Assembly: GCF_900156495.1 (NCBI RefSeq)
Contig: NZ_FTNT01000012.1
Location: forward strand, 62,001-126,000
Direction: 5' to 3'
DNA length: 64,000 nucleotides
Source: Williamsia sterculiae
GTDB taxonomy: Bacteria; Actinomycetota; Actinomycetes; Mycobacteriales; Mycobacteriaceae
Part shown: piece by piece, positions 8,406 to 21,095 of the stretch
Position numbering within the stretch: position 1 is the first letter of the stretch
Layout of the letters: the number at the start of each line of letters is the position of its first letter
Notes under the pieces: generated by a model
The model's input: the letters and a program-made list of their open reading frames with translations, nothing else
Databases searched by the model: none
Told to the model about the DNA's origin: nothing
Position numbers and translations under genes: made by a program

Positions 8406-10610
8406 TTGGCAGCACCCACCCGCGTCGCACAGCAGGCACCGCCCACCAGGGACCCGGTGACGGCGTACCGCACGGATCTGGACGGGCTACGTGGGGTCGC
8501 GATCGCCCTGGTGGCCTGTTTCCACATCTGGTTCGGCCGGGTGTCCGGCGGCGTCGACGTCTTCCTCACCCTGTCCGGGTACTTCTTCGTCGGTTCGCTG
8601 CTGCGGCACGCCATCGCCGCCCAGGCCCCGCACGTCAACCCGTGGCGGGCGGCCAACCCGTGGCCGCGGTTCACCCGACTGGCCCGCAGGCTGTTACCGG
8701 CCCTCCTCACCGTCCTCATCGCGGCGTCCGTGCTCACGCTGCTGGTGCTGCCGCAGACGCGATGGCTGACCGTCGGCCGTGAGGTGATGGCGAGCGCGCT
8801 GTACTACCAGAACTGGCACCTCGCCTTGAACTCACAGGACTACACCGCGGCCAGCTCCGCGAACAGCCCGTTGCAGCACCTGTGGTCGATGTCGGTCCAG
8901 GGTCAGTTCTTCCTGGTCACCATGCTGACCGCACTGGCGATGACCCTGGCGGTCACGGTGGTGACCCGCCGGCTGCCGGTGCCGGTGCGGCAGCGGGCGA
9001 TCCGGTGGTCGGCGGGGTCGACGTTGCTGGGTGTGCTGGCGGTGTCGTTCTACTGGGCTCAGCTGCGGGCGGGGATCAATCAGCCGTTCAACTATTACGA
9101 CACCCTGGCGCGGGTGTGGGAGCCGCTCGCCGGCGGACTGTTGGCCATCTGGATGCCCAGGACGCGCATGCTCACGTGGCTGCGCACCCTGGTGGGGATC
9201 ACGGCCCTGGCGGTGATCGTGACGTGCGGATGGTGGATCAACGGCGTCGAGTCCTATCCCGGGCCCTCGGCGTTGGTGCCGGTGCTGGCAACCCTCGCGA
9301 TCATCTGGTCGGGTGCGATCGCGCAGGAGCACGGTCCGTCGGCACCCGTACCCGCGGTCAACCACGTTCTGTCCGGCCGGTGGCCGGTCTGGTTGGGATC
9401 CATCTCCTACGCGCTGTACCTGTGGCACTGGCCACTGCTGATCTTCTATCTCGCGGTGCGCGGCAAGGACCACGCGGGCGTCGTGGAGGGCGTGGTGCTG
9501 CTCGCGGTGTCCGCCGCCCTGGCCTGGGTGACGAAGCGCTTCGTCGAGGATCCGCTGCGGGTAGCACGATCGGCCGGCCGGACGCGCTCCACCGGTCGTC
9601 ACGCCGCGCCGCCCACGCACGCCCGACGCGCGGCGCTGCTCTCGTACTCCGGGCTGCTGACGAGCGTGTTGGTCATCGGCGCGTCGGTCACCGGAGTGAC
9701 GATCAAGGTGTGGGAGCACCACGTCGACACCATGGTGGTCGACACCACCGACCTCGACCCGGCGGTCTACCCGGGTGGTCGGGCCTTCCTCGACAACGCC
9801 CCGGTTCCGCGGATGGAAGCCCAGCCGACACCTCTGCAGGTGCTCAAGGACCTACCGATCACGTCCTACCGCGGAGACATCAGCAGCTTCACCGACGACG
9901 GCGTCACGGTGGGGGTCTACGGCGACACCGACGCCACCCGAACCGTCGCACTGGCGGGCGGCTCACACGCGGAACACTGGATCACCGCGTTGGACGCGAT
10001 CGGCAAACGCGACCATGTCAAGGTCACGACCTACCTGAAGATGGGCTGCCCGCTGTCGAGCAACCCCCATCCCACCTACCTCACCAACGACGTGCCGTAC
10101 CCGCAGTGCCGCGACTGGGTGCAGCAGGTGATGCACCGACTGACCACGACCGACAAGCCCGACGCGGTGTTCACCAACACCACCCGGCCGCGAGCGGGCA
10201 TCACCGGTGGGGACATCGTTCCCGACGACTACACCCCGATCCTGCGGCAGTTCAGTGACGCCGACGTCCCGGTGCTGGGTATCCGGGACACCGTCTGGCC
10301 GCATCACGACGACGGTACGGCCATCGACTCACCGACCTGCCTGGCTGAGGGCGGTGACCCGGACACCGACTGCGCGTCGTCGCGCCGCACCGCGCTCAGC
10401 GACTCCGACCCCACCGACGCTCTGGTCGGCCGTTACCCCGGTCTGCACCCGCTCGACCTGTCGAATGCGTTCTGCGACGACACCACCTGCCCGGCGGTGA
10501 TCGGCAACGTGACCGTCTACCACGACTGGCACCACCTCAGCGCGACCTTCGTCCGCAGCCTGATCCCCGAGTTGTCGCGACAGATGCGGGCGGCACTGCC
10601 CTGGACCTGA
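8406..10610 (+). CDS. OafA-type membrane acyltransferase with SGNH domain
   Basis: A 734-residue two-domain protein. Residues about 20-390 form the acyltransferase-3 membrane domain, about ten helices, with YRTDLDGLRGVAIALVACFH holding the conserved Arg and His. Residues about 460-734 form an extracytoplasmic SGNH hydrolase-like domain: LAGGSHAEHW replaces the GDSH block, and YHDWHHLSATF provides the catalytic Asp-X-X-His. Such proteins O-acetylate or acylate surface glycans or lipids; the substrate is unknown. The start may be TTG at 8406 or, more simply, GTG at 8457, which has a CAGGGA upstream and begins TAYRTDLDGLRG. The gene precedes treX as its mycobacterial homolog does. Confidence 0.9.
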   Translation: MAAPTRVAQQAPPTRDPVTAYRTDLDGLRGVAIALVACFHIWFGRVSGGVDVFLTLSGYFFVGSLLRHAIAAQAPHVNPWRAANPWPRFTRLARRLLPALLTVLIAASVLTLLVLPQTRWLTVGREVMASALYYQNWHLALNSQDYTAASSANSPLQHLWSMSVQGQFFLVTMLTALAMTLAVTVVTRRLPVPVRQRAIRWSAGSTLLGVLAVSFYWAQLRAGINQPFNYYDTLARVWEPLAGGLLAIWMPRTRMLTWLRTLVGITALAVIVTCGWWINGVESYPGPSALVPVLATLAIIWSGAIAQEHGPSAPVPAVNHVLSGRWPVWLGSISYALYLWHWPLLIFYLAVRGKDHAGVVEGVVLLAVSAALAWVTKRFVEDPLRVARSAGRTRSTGRHAAPPTHARRAALLSYSGLLTSVLVIGASVTGVTIKVWEHHVDTMVVDTTDLDPAVYPGGRAFLDNAPVPRMEAQPTPLQVLKDLPITSYRGDISSFTDDGVTVGVYGDTDATRTVALAGGSHAEHWITALDAIGKRDHVKVTTYLKMGCPLSSNPHPTYLTNDVPYPQCRDWVQQVMHRLTTTDKPDAVFTNTTRPRAGITGGDIVPDDYTPILRQFSDADVPVLGIRDTVWPHHDDGTAIDSPTCLAEGGDPDTDCASSRRTALSDSDPTDALVGRYPGLHPLDLSNAFCDDTTCPAVIGNVTVYHDWHHLSATFVRSLIPELSRQMRAALPWT

Positions 10611-10689
10611 CCCCAGGGTCCACCGGTCGCGACCCCAGGTGCCCTCTGCACACGATGAGCAGGACACCGTCAGCGACTACGCTCACCGC

Positions 10690-13092
<2,403 letters not shown>

Positions 13093-13102
13093 CTCGCCAC
13101 CC

Positions 13103-15436
13103 ATGCCAACCGGACCGGTCACCGCAACGTACCGTCTGCAGCTCAACGCGGACTTCACCTTCGACGACGCCCGTCACCAGCTCGACCACATCGCCGGCCT
13201 CGGCGTCAGTCACCTGTACCTGTCGCCCATCCAGACCGCGGTCGACGGTTCCACCCACGGATACGACTGGGTGCCGCCACCCGCGGTGTCCCCGGTGTTG
13301 GGCGGGATCGACGGGCTGCGGGCGCTGCGCTCCGCGGCGGCCGAACGCGGACTGGGCATCATCGTCGACATCGTCCCCAACCACACCGGGGTAGAGGATC
13401 CTCGGCAGAACCCGTGGTGGTGGGATGTGCTGCGCCACGGGCACGATTCGGCCTTCGCGTCGTATTTCGACATCGACTGGTCCTCCGCCAACGGTGCCGA
13501 CGGCAAGCTGGCCCTACCCGTCCTCGGTGGACCCGGTGACGTCGACGCCCTCGAGGTGTTCCCGAACGCCGGTCAGACCGGTGAACTCGGGTTCTACGAG
13601 CACCGTTTCCCGCTGGCCCCGGGAACCGCACAGGGGTCGGGCGCAGAGGTGCACGACCGACAGCACTACCGCCTGGTGCCGTGGGACTCCGGGGTCATCG
13701 GGTATCGCCGGTTCTTCGCGGTCAACGGTCTCGCCGGCCTTCGGCAGGAGGACGCGGATGTCTACGCCGCCACCCACAGGGTGGTGCAGGACCTGGTGGC
13801 CGAGGACCTCGTCGACGGCATTCGGGTCGATCATCCCGACGGTCTGACCGCTCCGGTGGAATACCTGCAGCGGCTGCGCGACACGATCGGCCCCGACCGC
13901 TTGCTGCTGATCGAGAAGATCCTGTCGCGCGGCGAACCCCTCGATCCGTCGCTACCGGTGCAGGGCACCACCGGTTACGAACAACTCCGCCGTGTCGGTG
14001 CGGTGCTGGTGGACCCGCGGGGCATCGAGGAGCTCTCGGAACTGCACCTGCGGGTGGCCGGCGACCGCGGCGACTCACGCTGGCTGCACGACGCCGAACA
14101 CGCCCTGAAACTGGCGACGCTGCACCACACATTCCCGGCCGAACTGGGCCGGTTGCGACGCTCGGTGCGGGCCGCGACGCCGGACTCCGCCGTCGAGGTC
14201 ACCGACGCCGATCTCGATGCCGCGCTGGCGTTGATCCTGGCGGGACTCGGCGTGTACCGCGCCGACTACCCGGTGTTGGGCGACAAGCTCGCCGACCTCG
14301 TCGACGAGCTGCGCATCCGGGAACCCGGGCTGGCCGACGCCTTCGCGGTGATCGGGCCTGCCGTCACCGTCCCCGGTGAGGCCTCGTCCCGGCTGGCGCA
14401 GGTGTGTGGTGCGGTCACCGCGAAGTCCGTGGAGGACTGCCTGTTCTATCGCACCGCGCGACTGGTCAGCAGCCAAGAGGTCGGTGGCGACCCGGGTCTG
14501 CCCGCGATGGGACTCGACGACTTCCACACCGCGAACCGCATCCGGGCCGGGCAGTGGCCGTCCGCCATGACGGCGCTGTCCACCCACGACACCAAACGCG
14601 ACGAGGACGTACGCGCCCGCATCGGGGTTCTGTCGCAGGTACCCGGGCGGTGGGCCGACGTGGTCGCACAGATCGAGGACCGCACCCCCGCACCGGATCC
14701 GCTGACCGGGCTGTTCCTGCTGCAGAACATGTTCGGGGTGTGGCCGAGCGACGGTCCGGTGGACGACGACCTGCGCACACGACTCCACGACTACGCCACC
14801 AAGGCGATCCGCGAGGCCGGGTTGCGGACCACCTGGACCGAGGTCGACACCGACTTCGAGGACGCCACCCACCGTTGGATCGACGCGGTGGTCGACGAAC
14901 CGGGGACCCTGGGATCGCTGGTCGCGGAACTGGCACCGCACTGGCGGTCGGATTCGCTGACCCAGAAGGCGCTGTCGATGCTGACGCCGGGGTTCCCCGA
15001 CATCTACCAGGGGACCGAGTGGTTCACCGACTCGTTGGTCGATCCCGACAACCGCCGACCGGTGGACTACACCCGCTCGGTCGACCACCCCAAGACGCGA
15101 TTGGTGACCGCGATCGCCACGCTGCGCCGTGATCATCCGGACCTGTTCGGTCCGGGTAGCGCCTATGTGCGGCTGATCGCCGACGGCCCCGCCGCCGATC
15201 ACCTGATCGCCTTCGGCCGCGGTGCGCACGGCGCCGAGCCCGCCGTGGTGTTCGCCGCGCCGCGGTGGACGGTCTCCCTGCCGGACCTGTCGGCCACGAC
15301 GCTGCGGTTACCACCGGGACGCTGGCGAGACCTGTTGAGCGGTAACGATTTCGACGGTGTCGTGGGGCTGTCGGAGCTGCTCGCGGAGACCGCACCGGTG
15401 GTGCTGGTCGCCGACACCACCTCGGGCGAGCGGTAG
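13103..15436 (+). CDS. treY: Maltooligosyl trehalose synthase TreY
   Basis: A GH13 enzyme of 777 residues that isomerises the reducing-end alpha-1,4 bond of maltooligosaccharides to alpha-1,1, making maltooligosyltrehalose. It starts with TATYRLQLNADFTFDDA, the TreY N-terminal signature, and has IVDIVPNHTG, the nucleophile region DGIRVDHPDGL, acid Glu in LLIEKIL and STHDTKRDEDVRAR in the C-terminal half. It sits 10 nt after treX and 10 nt before treZ, so the three act as one pathway operon. A longer frame that begins inside treX was rejected since ATG at 13103 matches the family start. Confidence 0.97.
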   Translation: MPTGPVTATYRLQLNADFTFDDARHQLDHIAGLGVSHLYLSPIQTAVDGSTHGYDWVPPPAVSPVLGGIDGLRALRSAAAERGLGIIVDIVPNHTGVEDPRQNPWWWDVLRHGHDSAFASYFDIDWSSANGADGKLALPVLGGPGDVDALEVFPNAGQTGELGFYEHRFPLAPGTAQGSGAEVHDRQHYRLVPWDSGVIGYRRFFAVNGLAGLRQEDADVYAATHRVVQDLVAEDLVDGIRVDHPDGLTAPVEYLQRLRDTIGPDRLLLIEKILSRGEPLDPSLPVQGTTGYEQLRRVGAVLVDPRGIEELSELHLRVAGDRGDSRWLHDAEHALKLATLHHTFPAELGRLRRSVRAATPDSAVEVTDADLDAALALILAGLGVYRADYPVLGDKLADLVDELRIREPGLADAFAVIGPAVTVPGEASSRLAQVCGAVTAKSVEDCLFYRTARLVSSQEVGGDPGLPAMGLDDFHTANRIRAGQWPSAMTALSTHDTKRDEDVRARIGVLSQVPGRWADVVAQIEDRTPAPDPLTGLFLLQNMFGVWPSDGPVDDDLRTRLHDYATKAIREAGLRTTWTEVDTDFEDATHRWIDAVVDEPGTLGSLVAELAPHWRSDSLTQKALSMLTPGFPDIYQGTEWFTDSLVDPDNRRPVDYTRSVDHPKTRLVTAIATLRRDHPDLFGPGSAYVRLIADGPAADHLIAFGRGAHGAEPAVVFAAPRWTVSLPDLSATTLRLPPGRWRDLLSGNDFDGVVGLSELLAETAPVVLVADTTSGER

Positions 15437-15446
15437 CGTCGACGGC

Positions 15447-17222
15447 GTGTCTGGTCCCGATACCGCGTCCGCTCCGCATGCCGTGTCCGTCTGGGCACCC
15501 ACCGCCACCTCCGTCGACGTCGTCGTCACCGCCGACGGTTCCGAACCGCGAACCTTCGCGGCGGATCGGAACGGCGAATGGTTCACCGCGCCCGACGAGG
15601 CGGCCGCGCTGATCGACCGCGGCGCGACCTACGCCTTCGCCGTCGACGACGAGTCCCCCGTTCCCGACCCCCGCGCCCCCTGGCTACCCGCCGGTGTGCA
15701 CGCACCCGGCCGCACGTTCACGGTGGATCCCGACCTGTGGACCGACGCCGACTACGTGGGTCGATCGGTCAGCGGTGCGGTGCTCTACGAAATGCACGTC
15801 GGCACGTTCACCGAGCCGGGCACCTTCGACGCCGCCGCCGAGAGACTCGACCACCTGGTCGAGCTCGGCGTCGACTTCGTCGAGGTGATGCCGGTCAACG
15901 CGGTCAACGGCGACCACAACTGGGGATACGACGGCGTCGGCTGGTACGCCGTGCACGAACCGTACGGCGGGCCTGCGGGTTTCGCGCGATTCGTCGACGC
16001 CTGTCATGGCCGTGGTCTCGGGGTGGTGCTCGACGTGGTCTACAACCATCTCGGACCCTCGGGCAACTACCTGCCCCGATTCGGGCCGTATCTGACCGAG
16101 GCGTCCACCGGGTGGGGACAGTCCCTCAACCTGGACGAGGCGGGTTCGGACGAGGTGCGTCGCTACATCATCGACAACGCGCTGCGCTGGTTCGACGAGT
16201 TCCACGTGGACGGCCTCCGGCTGGACGCGGTGCACGCCCTGGTCGACCGGACCGCGGTGCACCTGTTGGAGGAATTGGCCACGGCAACCGACGCGTTGTC
16301 CGCCCGGATCGGTAGGCCGTTGTCCCTGATCGCCGAGAGCGATCTGAACGACCCGCGGATGATCACCCCACGCGACCGCGGCGGTCTGGGGATGACCGCG
16401 CAGTGGGACGACGACGTCCATCACGCCATCCACACCGCGGTGTCGGGTGAGCGGCAGGGTTACTACGCCGACTTCGGCAGCCTCGAGACGCTGTCTACGG
16501 TGCTGCGCCGCGGGTTCTTCCACGCCATGACCTATTCGTCGTTCCGCGGTCGACGACACGGGCGGCCGATCGACACCGCCGCCACACCGGCGACGGCTCT
16601 GGTCGTCTACACCTGCGACCACGACCAGATCGGCAACCGGGCGGTCGGTGACCGACCCAGCGCCTACCTCGATCACGGTCAGCTGGCGATCAAGGCGTCG
16701 CTGGTGCTGCTGTCGGCGTTCACCCCGATGCTGTTCATGGGTGAGGAATGGGCCGCCTCCACGCCGTTCCAGTTCTTCACCTCCCATCCGGAGCCCGAAC
16801 TGGGCCGGGCCACCGCGGAAGGGCGTAAGGCCGAATTCGCCGCCCACGGCTGGGACGCCGCGGAGATCCCCGACCCACAGGATCCGGAGACGTTCCGCCG
16901 GTCGAAGCTGGACTGGTCGGAGGTCGAGACGTCCGGTCACCGCGACGTTCTCGACTTCTACCGACGTCTGATCGCGCTGCGCACCGAGATCGCGGACTTC
17001 GCGGCCGGGACCTTCGCCTCGGTGGACACCGACTTCGACCCGGACGCGCGATGGTTCGCCCTGCACCGCGGGGGGCACACCGTCCTGTGCAACCTGGGTG
17101 CCGAACCGGTCACCGTCGACATCGCACTGGAACCACTGCTCGAATGGCACCCCGTCAGCACCGACGGACCGCGTACGACTCTCACCGGACACAGTGTGGT
17201 CGTCGGGCGCCGTCTGCCCTAG
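15447..17222 (+). CDS. treZ: Maltooligosyltrehalose trehalohydrolase TreZ
   Basis: Releases trehalose from maltooligosyltrehalose. The 591-residue GH13 protein has an N-terminal beta-sandwich domain ([14 protein letters not shown]), then [27 protein letters not shown], nucleophile Asp in [11 protein letters not shown], Glu in LIAESDLND and the transition-state stabilising Asp in [12 protein letters not shown] at 15447 is the start, 10 nt after the treY stop; no strong Shine-Dalgarno is visible, so coupling to treY is likely. The product trehalose serves as an osmolyte and as the core of trehalose mycolates in mycolate-bearing genera. Confidence 0.97.
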   Translation: MSGPDTASAPHAVSVWAPTATSVDVVVTADGSEPRTFAADRNGEWFTAPDEAAALIDRGATYAFAVDDESPVPDPRAPWLPAGVHAPGRTFTVDPDLWTDADYVGRSVSGAVLYEMHVGTFTEPGTFDAAAERLDHLVELGVDFVEVMPVNAVNGDHNWGYDGVGWYAVHEPYGGPAGFARFVDACHGRGLGVVLDVVYNHLGPSGNYLPRFGPYLTEASTGWGQSLNLDEAGSDEVRRYIIDNALRWFDEFHVDGLRLDAVHALVDRTAVHLLEELATATDALSARIGRPLSLIAESDLNDPRMITPRDRGGLGMTAQWDDDVHHAIHTAVSGERQGYYADFGSLETLSTVLRRGFFHAMTYSSFRGRRHGRPIDTAATPATALVVYTCDHDQIGNRAVGDRPSAYLDHGQLAIKASLVLLSAFTPMLFMGEEWAASTPFQFFTSHPEPELGRATAEGRKAEFAAHGWDAAEIPDPQDPETFRRSKLDWSEVETSGHRDVLDFYRRLIALRTEIADFAAGTFASVDTDFDPDARWFALHRGGHTVLCNLGAEPVTVDIALEPLLEWHPVSTDGPRTTLTGHSVVVGRRLP

Positions 17223-17283
17223 GTGTCGCGAGTCGTACCACGACGGTGAAATAGCGCAGGCCGCGCCGTCGTTGCACACGGAC

Positions 17284-18345
17284 GTGGCTGAACTGCATCA
17301 TTCCGTACTCGATCTCGCACCCGTCATCGCCGACGATCCGGCGACCGATGGGTCCGGCTCCGACACCGCACCCATCGGCACCGCCCTGCACAACTCCGTC
17401 CGCCTCGCCCAGGAGGTGGAGAAGCTCGGTTATCACCGCTTCTGGTTGGCCGAACACCACTCGATGCCCGGCATCGCCAGTGCCGCCCCGGCGATCGTCA
17501 TCGGTCAGGTCGCGGCCGCGACCTCCACGTTGCGGGTCGGTTCGGGTGGAGTCATGCTGCCCAATCACGCCCCGCTGGTGGTCGCCGAGCAGTTCGGCAC
17601 CCTGGACGCCCTCTTCCCCGGCCGCATCGACCTGGGGCTCGGGCGGGCACCCGGCACGGATCAGGTGACCATGCACGCATTGCGGCGACCGGAACCCGGC
17701 CAGTCCCTGGGCGGTGACGATTTTCCCGCCGAACTCGCCTCGCTGCGTGCGTTCCTCACCGGCGGGTACCCCGACGACCACCCGTACTCGGCCATCACCG
17801 CGACGCCGGGTCTGGGCGCCGACCCGGAGATCTGGTTGCTCGGTTCATCCACCTACAGCGCACAGTTGGCCGCGATGTTGGGTCTGCCGTTCGCCTTCGC
17901 CCGGCATTTCGCACCGCAGCAGACCATGCCTGCGATGCAGGCCTACCGGGACCACTTCCGGCCCGGTGTGCTCGAGGAGCCGCACGCGATGATCACCGTG
18001 ACGGTGATCGCCGCCGACGACGACGCCGAGGCACAGTATCTTGCCGGGTCACAGCGATTGGCGATGGCGCGACTCCGGACCGGAGCCCCCGGTCGCTACC
18101 CCACCGCCGAGGAGGCCGCACGACACCCGTTGACGCCGTTGCAGGAGTCGTCGATCGCGCCCAGCGCGTCGGCCTGGATCGTCGGCGGACCGGAGCGGGT
18201 GGCCGATCAGCTGGGTGGCGTGCTTTCGGCGACCGGCGCGAACGAGATCATGATCAACTCCACCGTCGCCGACTTCGACGCACGTGTCCGCTCGCACCGC
18301 ATCGTCGCAGAGGTGCTGCGTGACCTCGCCCCGGCCGCGGTCTGA
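17284..18345 (+). CDS. Luciferase-like (LLM class) flavin/F420 oxidoreductase
   Basis: A 353-residue bacterial-luciferase-fold protein. The stretches [40 protein letters not shown] and [14 protein letters not shown] are typical of the MsnO8-like LLM subgroup. Members use FMN or F420 and act on varied substrates, which cannot be told from sequence alone. GTG at 17284 is chosen because homologous sequence begins just after it; the open frame extends upstream into treZ. It reads with the tre genes after a 61-nt gap but is unlikely to share their function. It ends 3 nt from the convergent ilvA stop. Confidence 0.85.
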   Translation: MAELHHSVLDLAPVIADDPATDGSGSDTAPIGTALHNSVRLAQEVEKLGYHRFWLAEHHSMPGIASAAPAIVIGQVAAATSTLRVGSGGVMLPNHAPLVVAEQFGTLDALFPGRIDLGLGRAPGTDQVTMHALRRPEPGQSLGGDDFPAELASLRAFLTGGYPDDHPYSAITATPGLGADPEIWLLGSSTYSAQLAAMLGLPFAFARHFAPQQTMPAMQAYRDHFRPGVLEEPHAMITVTVIAADDDAEAQYLAGSQRLAMARLRTGAPGRYPTAEEAARHPLTPLQESSIAPSASAWIVGGPERVADQLGGVLSATGANEIMINSTVADFDARVRSHRIVAEVLRDLAPAAV

Positions 18346-18348
18346 GCC

Positions 18349-19668
18349 TCAGGTCAGGTAACGATAGGCCGGTGAGCCGGGTTCCAGTCGCTCACACTGC
18401 AATCGGCTGGTCCGAATCCGATCCATCAGCGGTCCGAGACCGTCGGATTCGGAGAGCTGGATGCCGACGAGCGCCTGCCCGGTCTCCCGGTTGTTGCGTT
18501 TGACGTACTCGAACAGCGTGATGTCGTCCCCGGGGCCGAGCACCTCGTCGAGGAATCGACGCAGCGCACCGGGTTCCTGCGGGAACGCGACCAGGAAGTA
18601 GTGCTTGAGGCCGCGGTGCACCAGCGAACGTTCGATGATCTCGCCGTAGCGCGACACGTCGTTGTTGCCACCGGACAGCAGGCAGACCACGGTCGACCCG
18701 GGCTGTAATCGCAACTCGTGCATGCCGGCCACCGACAGGGCACCCGCGGGTTCGGCGATGACCCCCTCGTTCTGGTAGAGCTCCAGCATCACCGAGCAGA
18801 TGGCTCCCTCGTCGACGTCGGTGACCAGCAACTGCCCCGGCTCGGGTGACGTCGGGGTGGTGGCGACGCGCGCCCCGAAACCGGCGAGGGTCCAGTACCC
18901 GACGTCGCCGATGCGCTTGACGGCGGCGCCGTCGACGAACGGGTCGATCGTGTCGAGGGTGACCGGGCCACCCGCTCGCAGGGCCGCGGCGAGAGATGCC
19001 GCGCCCGCCGGTTCCACCCCCACGATGCAGGTCTCGTCGGACGCGGCACGCAGGTACGCGGCCATCCCGGCCACACATCCCGCACCGCCGACCGGGGCGA
19101 TGAGCACATCGGGAGCCCGTCCCAGTTGTTCGACGATCTCGCGGGCGATGGTGCCCTGACCGGCCGCGGTCCGAGGGTCGTTGAAGGCGTGGATCCAGGT
19201 GGCCGACGTTCGTGCGACATCGGCCTGCGCGGCCGCGGCCGCGGCGTCGTAGGTGTCACCCGCCGCGATCAGTTCCACCCAGGCACCGCCGTGCCACCGA
19301 ATGCGGTCACGCTTCTGAGCGGGTGTGGTGGTCGGGACGTAGATCCGGCCCTGCACCTGCATCCGCTTGCACGCGTACGCGACCCCCTGGGCGTGGTTAC
19401 CGGCACTCGCGGCGACAACCCCTGCGGCCTTCTCGGCGTCGCTGAGCTGGGCCATCACGTTGTACGCACCGCGGATCTTGTACGAGCGGACGCTCTGCAG
19501 ATCCTCCCGCTTGAGATAGACCTGCGCTCCGGTCATCTCACACAAGCGAGGATGCAGCTCCAGCGGCGTGCGGGACACCACCGGGGCGATTCGCGCAGCG
19601 GCACCCTCGACGGCGGCGGCGGTGACGACCGGCTCGGGTGTCTGCACGACGGACTCCTGAGTGCTCAC
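18349..19668 (-). CDS. ilvA: Threonine ammonia-lyase (threonine dehydratase), biosynthetic
   Basis: A PLP enzyme that deaminates threonine to 2-oxobutyrate, the first committed step to isoleucine. The 439-residue protein has the PLP lysine region SVRSYKIRGAYNVMAQL near residue 60, SAGNHAQGVAYA, the glycine loop APVGGAGCVAGMAAYLRA and LLSGGNNDVSR. One ACT-like regulatory domain follows (from about residue 340, LKHYFLVAFPQEPGALRRFL), so it is the short form with a single ACT unit. It starts with GTG at 19668 with CAGGAGT inside the first codons; no clear upstream ribosome site is seen. Its neighbourhood next to tre genes matches mycobacterial order. Confidence 0.95.
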   Translation of the reverse strand: MSTQESVVQTPEPVVTAAAVEGAAARIAPVVSRTPLELHPRLCEMTGAQVYLKREDLQSVRSYKIRGAYNVMAQLSDAEKAAGVVAASAGNHAQGVAYACKRMQVQGRIYVPTTTPAQKRDRIRWHGGAWVELIAAGDTYDAAAAAAQADVARTSATWIHAFNDPRTAAGQGTIAREIVEQLGRAPDVLIAPVGGAGCVAGMAAYLRAASDETCIVGVEPAGAASLAAALRAGGPVTLDTIDPFVDGAAVKRIGDVGYWTLAGFGARVATTPTSPEPGQLLVTDVDEGAICSVMLELYQNEGVIAEPAGALSVAGMHELRLQPGSTVVCLLSGGNNDVSRYGEIIERSLVHRGLKHYFLVAFPQEPGALRRFLDEVLGPGDDITLFEYVKRNNRETGQALVGIQLSESDGLGPLMDRIRTSRLQCERLEPGSPAYRYLT

Positions 19669-19719
19669 CCGACCATCGTCTCACCGCCGCCCCGTCGATC
19701 GACCACGAGGTCGGCCGGG

Positions 19720-20157
19720 TCAGGAGGCGGGTTCGAGGACGAAGACGGGGATCTCGCGGCTCGTCTTCTGCTGGTAGTCCGCGTAGGGCGGGTAGGCGGC
19801 GACGGCGCGCTCCCACCAGGTCGCTTTCTCCTCGCCGGTGACCTCGCGGGCCACGAGGTCGTGCACCTCTTCCTTGTCACGCAGTTCGACGTGCGGGTCG
19901 GCGACCACGTTGTAGTACCAGACCGGATTCTTGGGCGCCCCACCCAAGGAGGCGACCACCGCGTAGACACCCTCGTGTTCGACGCGCATCAAGGGTGTCT
20001 TGCGCAACTTGCCCGACTTGTTGCCGATAGTGGTCAGCACGACCACCGGCATACCCTTCAGTTCGGTGGCCTCGGTGCCACCCGACGCCTCGTACTTCTC
20101 CGCCTGCTCACGGGCCCAGTCCGACGTACTCGGCGCGTACTCACCACTCAGCGGCAT
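19720..20157 (-). CDS. Deazaflavin (F420)-dependent nitroreductase family protein
   Basis: A 145-residue split beta-barrel protein of the Ddn family. [20 protein letters not shown] is the typical F420-phosphate-binding strand-loop, followed by [20 protein letters not shown] and [20 protein letters not shown]. Such enzymes reduce quinones or nitroimidazoles with reduced F420; the native substrate here is unknown. ATG at 20157 is chosen since AGGAG lies upstream and the family begins near MPLSGEY; a longer frame to 20289 would span the promoter region. A Ddn-type gene also lies near ilvA in mycobacteria. Confidence 0.88.
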   Translation of the reverse strand: MPLSGEYAPSTSDWAREQAEKYEASGGTEATELKGMPVVVLTTIGNKSGKLRKTPLMRVEHEGVYAVVASLGGAPKNPVWYYNVVADPHVELRDKEEVHDLVAREVTGEEKATWWERAVAAYPPYADYQQKTSREIPVFVLEPAS

Positions 20158-20225
20158 CTCATGACTCCTTCGTGTTGTGTGCACAGGCTGGTGACCTGCT
20201 GTTTCGTATACCCTGCATTCCAGTT

Positions 20226-20265
20226 TTCGGTGTACCGAACATTTTGCGGCGGTATCCCCTATAGT
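20226..20265 (+). promoter_or_regulatory. 14-bp palindrome with TATAGT -10 box
   Basis: TTCGGT and ACCGAA, separated by GT (20226-20239), form a perfect palindrome. A TATAGT hexamer at 20260-20265 could be the -10 of the rightward gene starting at 20344. The palindrome lies in the -35 area, so a repressor site is plausible. The protein that binds is unknown. Confidence 0.45.
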
Positions 20266-20343
20266 GGGTGAACACGAGGGATCGGCCATCCATGCCCTCG
20301 AAGTTCACCCACCACGATCTGGATCGACAGGGAGGTCGCAGCG

Positions 20344-20619
20344 ATGACGGTCACATCCGGTTTCGGCTCGGCCGATTTCCGCGCCTCGACCCTCCGGCGA
20401 GCTGCCCGCACCACCACTTCCACCCTCCCGACGGTACTCATCGCCGGCGTCGCGTGGCCGCTCTACAAGGTCCAGGCGCTGATGGTGGCCGCGGTGTTGC
20501 TCGCCGCGGTCGGCGTTGGCACCGGATCGGCGGAACTCACGGCGTGGGTGGTCACCGCGGGCACGGTCATGGTGTGGTGGGTGCAGCGCACCCGGCATCA
20601 GTACCGACCGTCGGTGTGA
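20344..20619 (+). CDS. Small hypothetical membrane protein
   Basis: A 91-residue protein with two probable membrane helices (residues about 28-50 and 58-82, AVLLAAVGVGTGSAE and AWVVTAGTVMVWWV) after a basic, Thr-rich N-terminus. AGGGAGG lies 8 nt before the ATG, a strong ribosome site that supports expression. It is the first gene of a rightward run, and its TGA stop overlaps the next start as GTGA. I do not recognise the family. Confidence 0.72.
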   Translation: MTVTSGFGSADFRASTLRRAARTTTSTLPTVLIAGVAWPLYKVQALMVAAVLLAAVGVGTGSAELTAWVVTAGTVMVWWVQRTRHQYRPSV

Positions 20620-21023
20620 ACCACCCGGTACTGCTGCACACCGCGATCGACGCGCAGGACTGTCGCGGCCTCGCCGAGTTCTACCGGCTGTTGCTCGGCC
20701 TGCACTATCGGCGGGGCGATGAGATCCGCGGTGATGGTGACGAAGCCGCCGTGTGGTTGGTGCTGCTCGACGACGCCGAGAACCGAGTGCTGGCCGTCCA
20801 ACAGAAGCACGAGACCACCCCACCCACCTGGCCCGCCGAGACGGTCCCCATGCAGATGCACATGGACTTCCGGGTCGCATCGGTCGACCAGTTGCACATC
20901 CAGCGGCGACGCGCCGAACATCTCGGCGCGCGTCTGCTGCAGGACCGGTCCGACGATCCCGAGGAGCCGCTCTGTGTGCTCGCGGATCCCGGCGGACATC
21001 CGTTCTGCCTGTTGGTGCAGTGA
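20616..21023 (+). CDS. VOC (glyoxalase/bleomycin-resistance fold) family protein
   Basis: A 135-residue single-domain vicinal-oxygen-chelate protein. The first strand LLHTAIDAQDCRGLAEFYR carries the expected His and DcrgLAeFY pattern; the second module has MQMHMDFRVASVDQL with its His, and the C-terminal LCVLADPGGHPFCL is the closing signature. Such proteins bind a metal and act as dioxygenases, isomerases or resistance proteins; the substrate is unknown. The GTG start overlaps the stop of the small membrane gene, so the two are co-translated. Confidence 0.85.
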   Translation: MNHPVLLHTAIDAQDCRGLAEFYRLLLGLHYRRGDEIRGDGDEAAVWLVLLDDAENRVLAVQQKHETTPPTWPAETVPMQMHMDFRVASVDQLHIQRRRAEHLGARLLQDRSDDPEEPLCVLADPGGHPFCLLVQ

Positions 21024-21095
21024 GTTCGCACGGAAACGACCGTCATTCGGGAAAAGACTTGCCAACCGGGCCCGATCGGCTCTATACCGACGTCC

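Noticed and set aside
15684-17279. Leftward frame over treZ
   Set aside because: Antisense to treZ, no family features.
20158-20289. N-terminal extension of the Ddn-type nitroreductase
   Set aside because: It would cover the palindrome and promoter region, and the family starts at the ATG at 20157.
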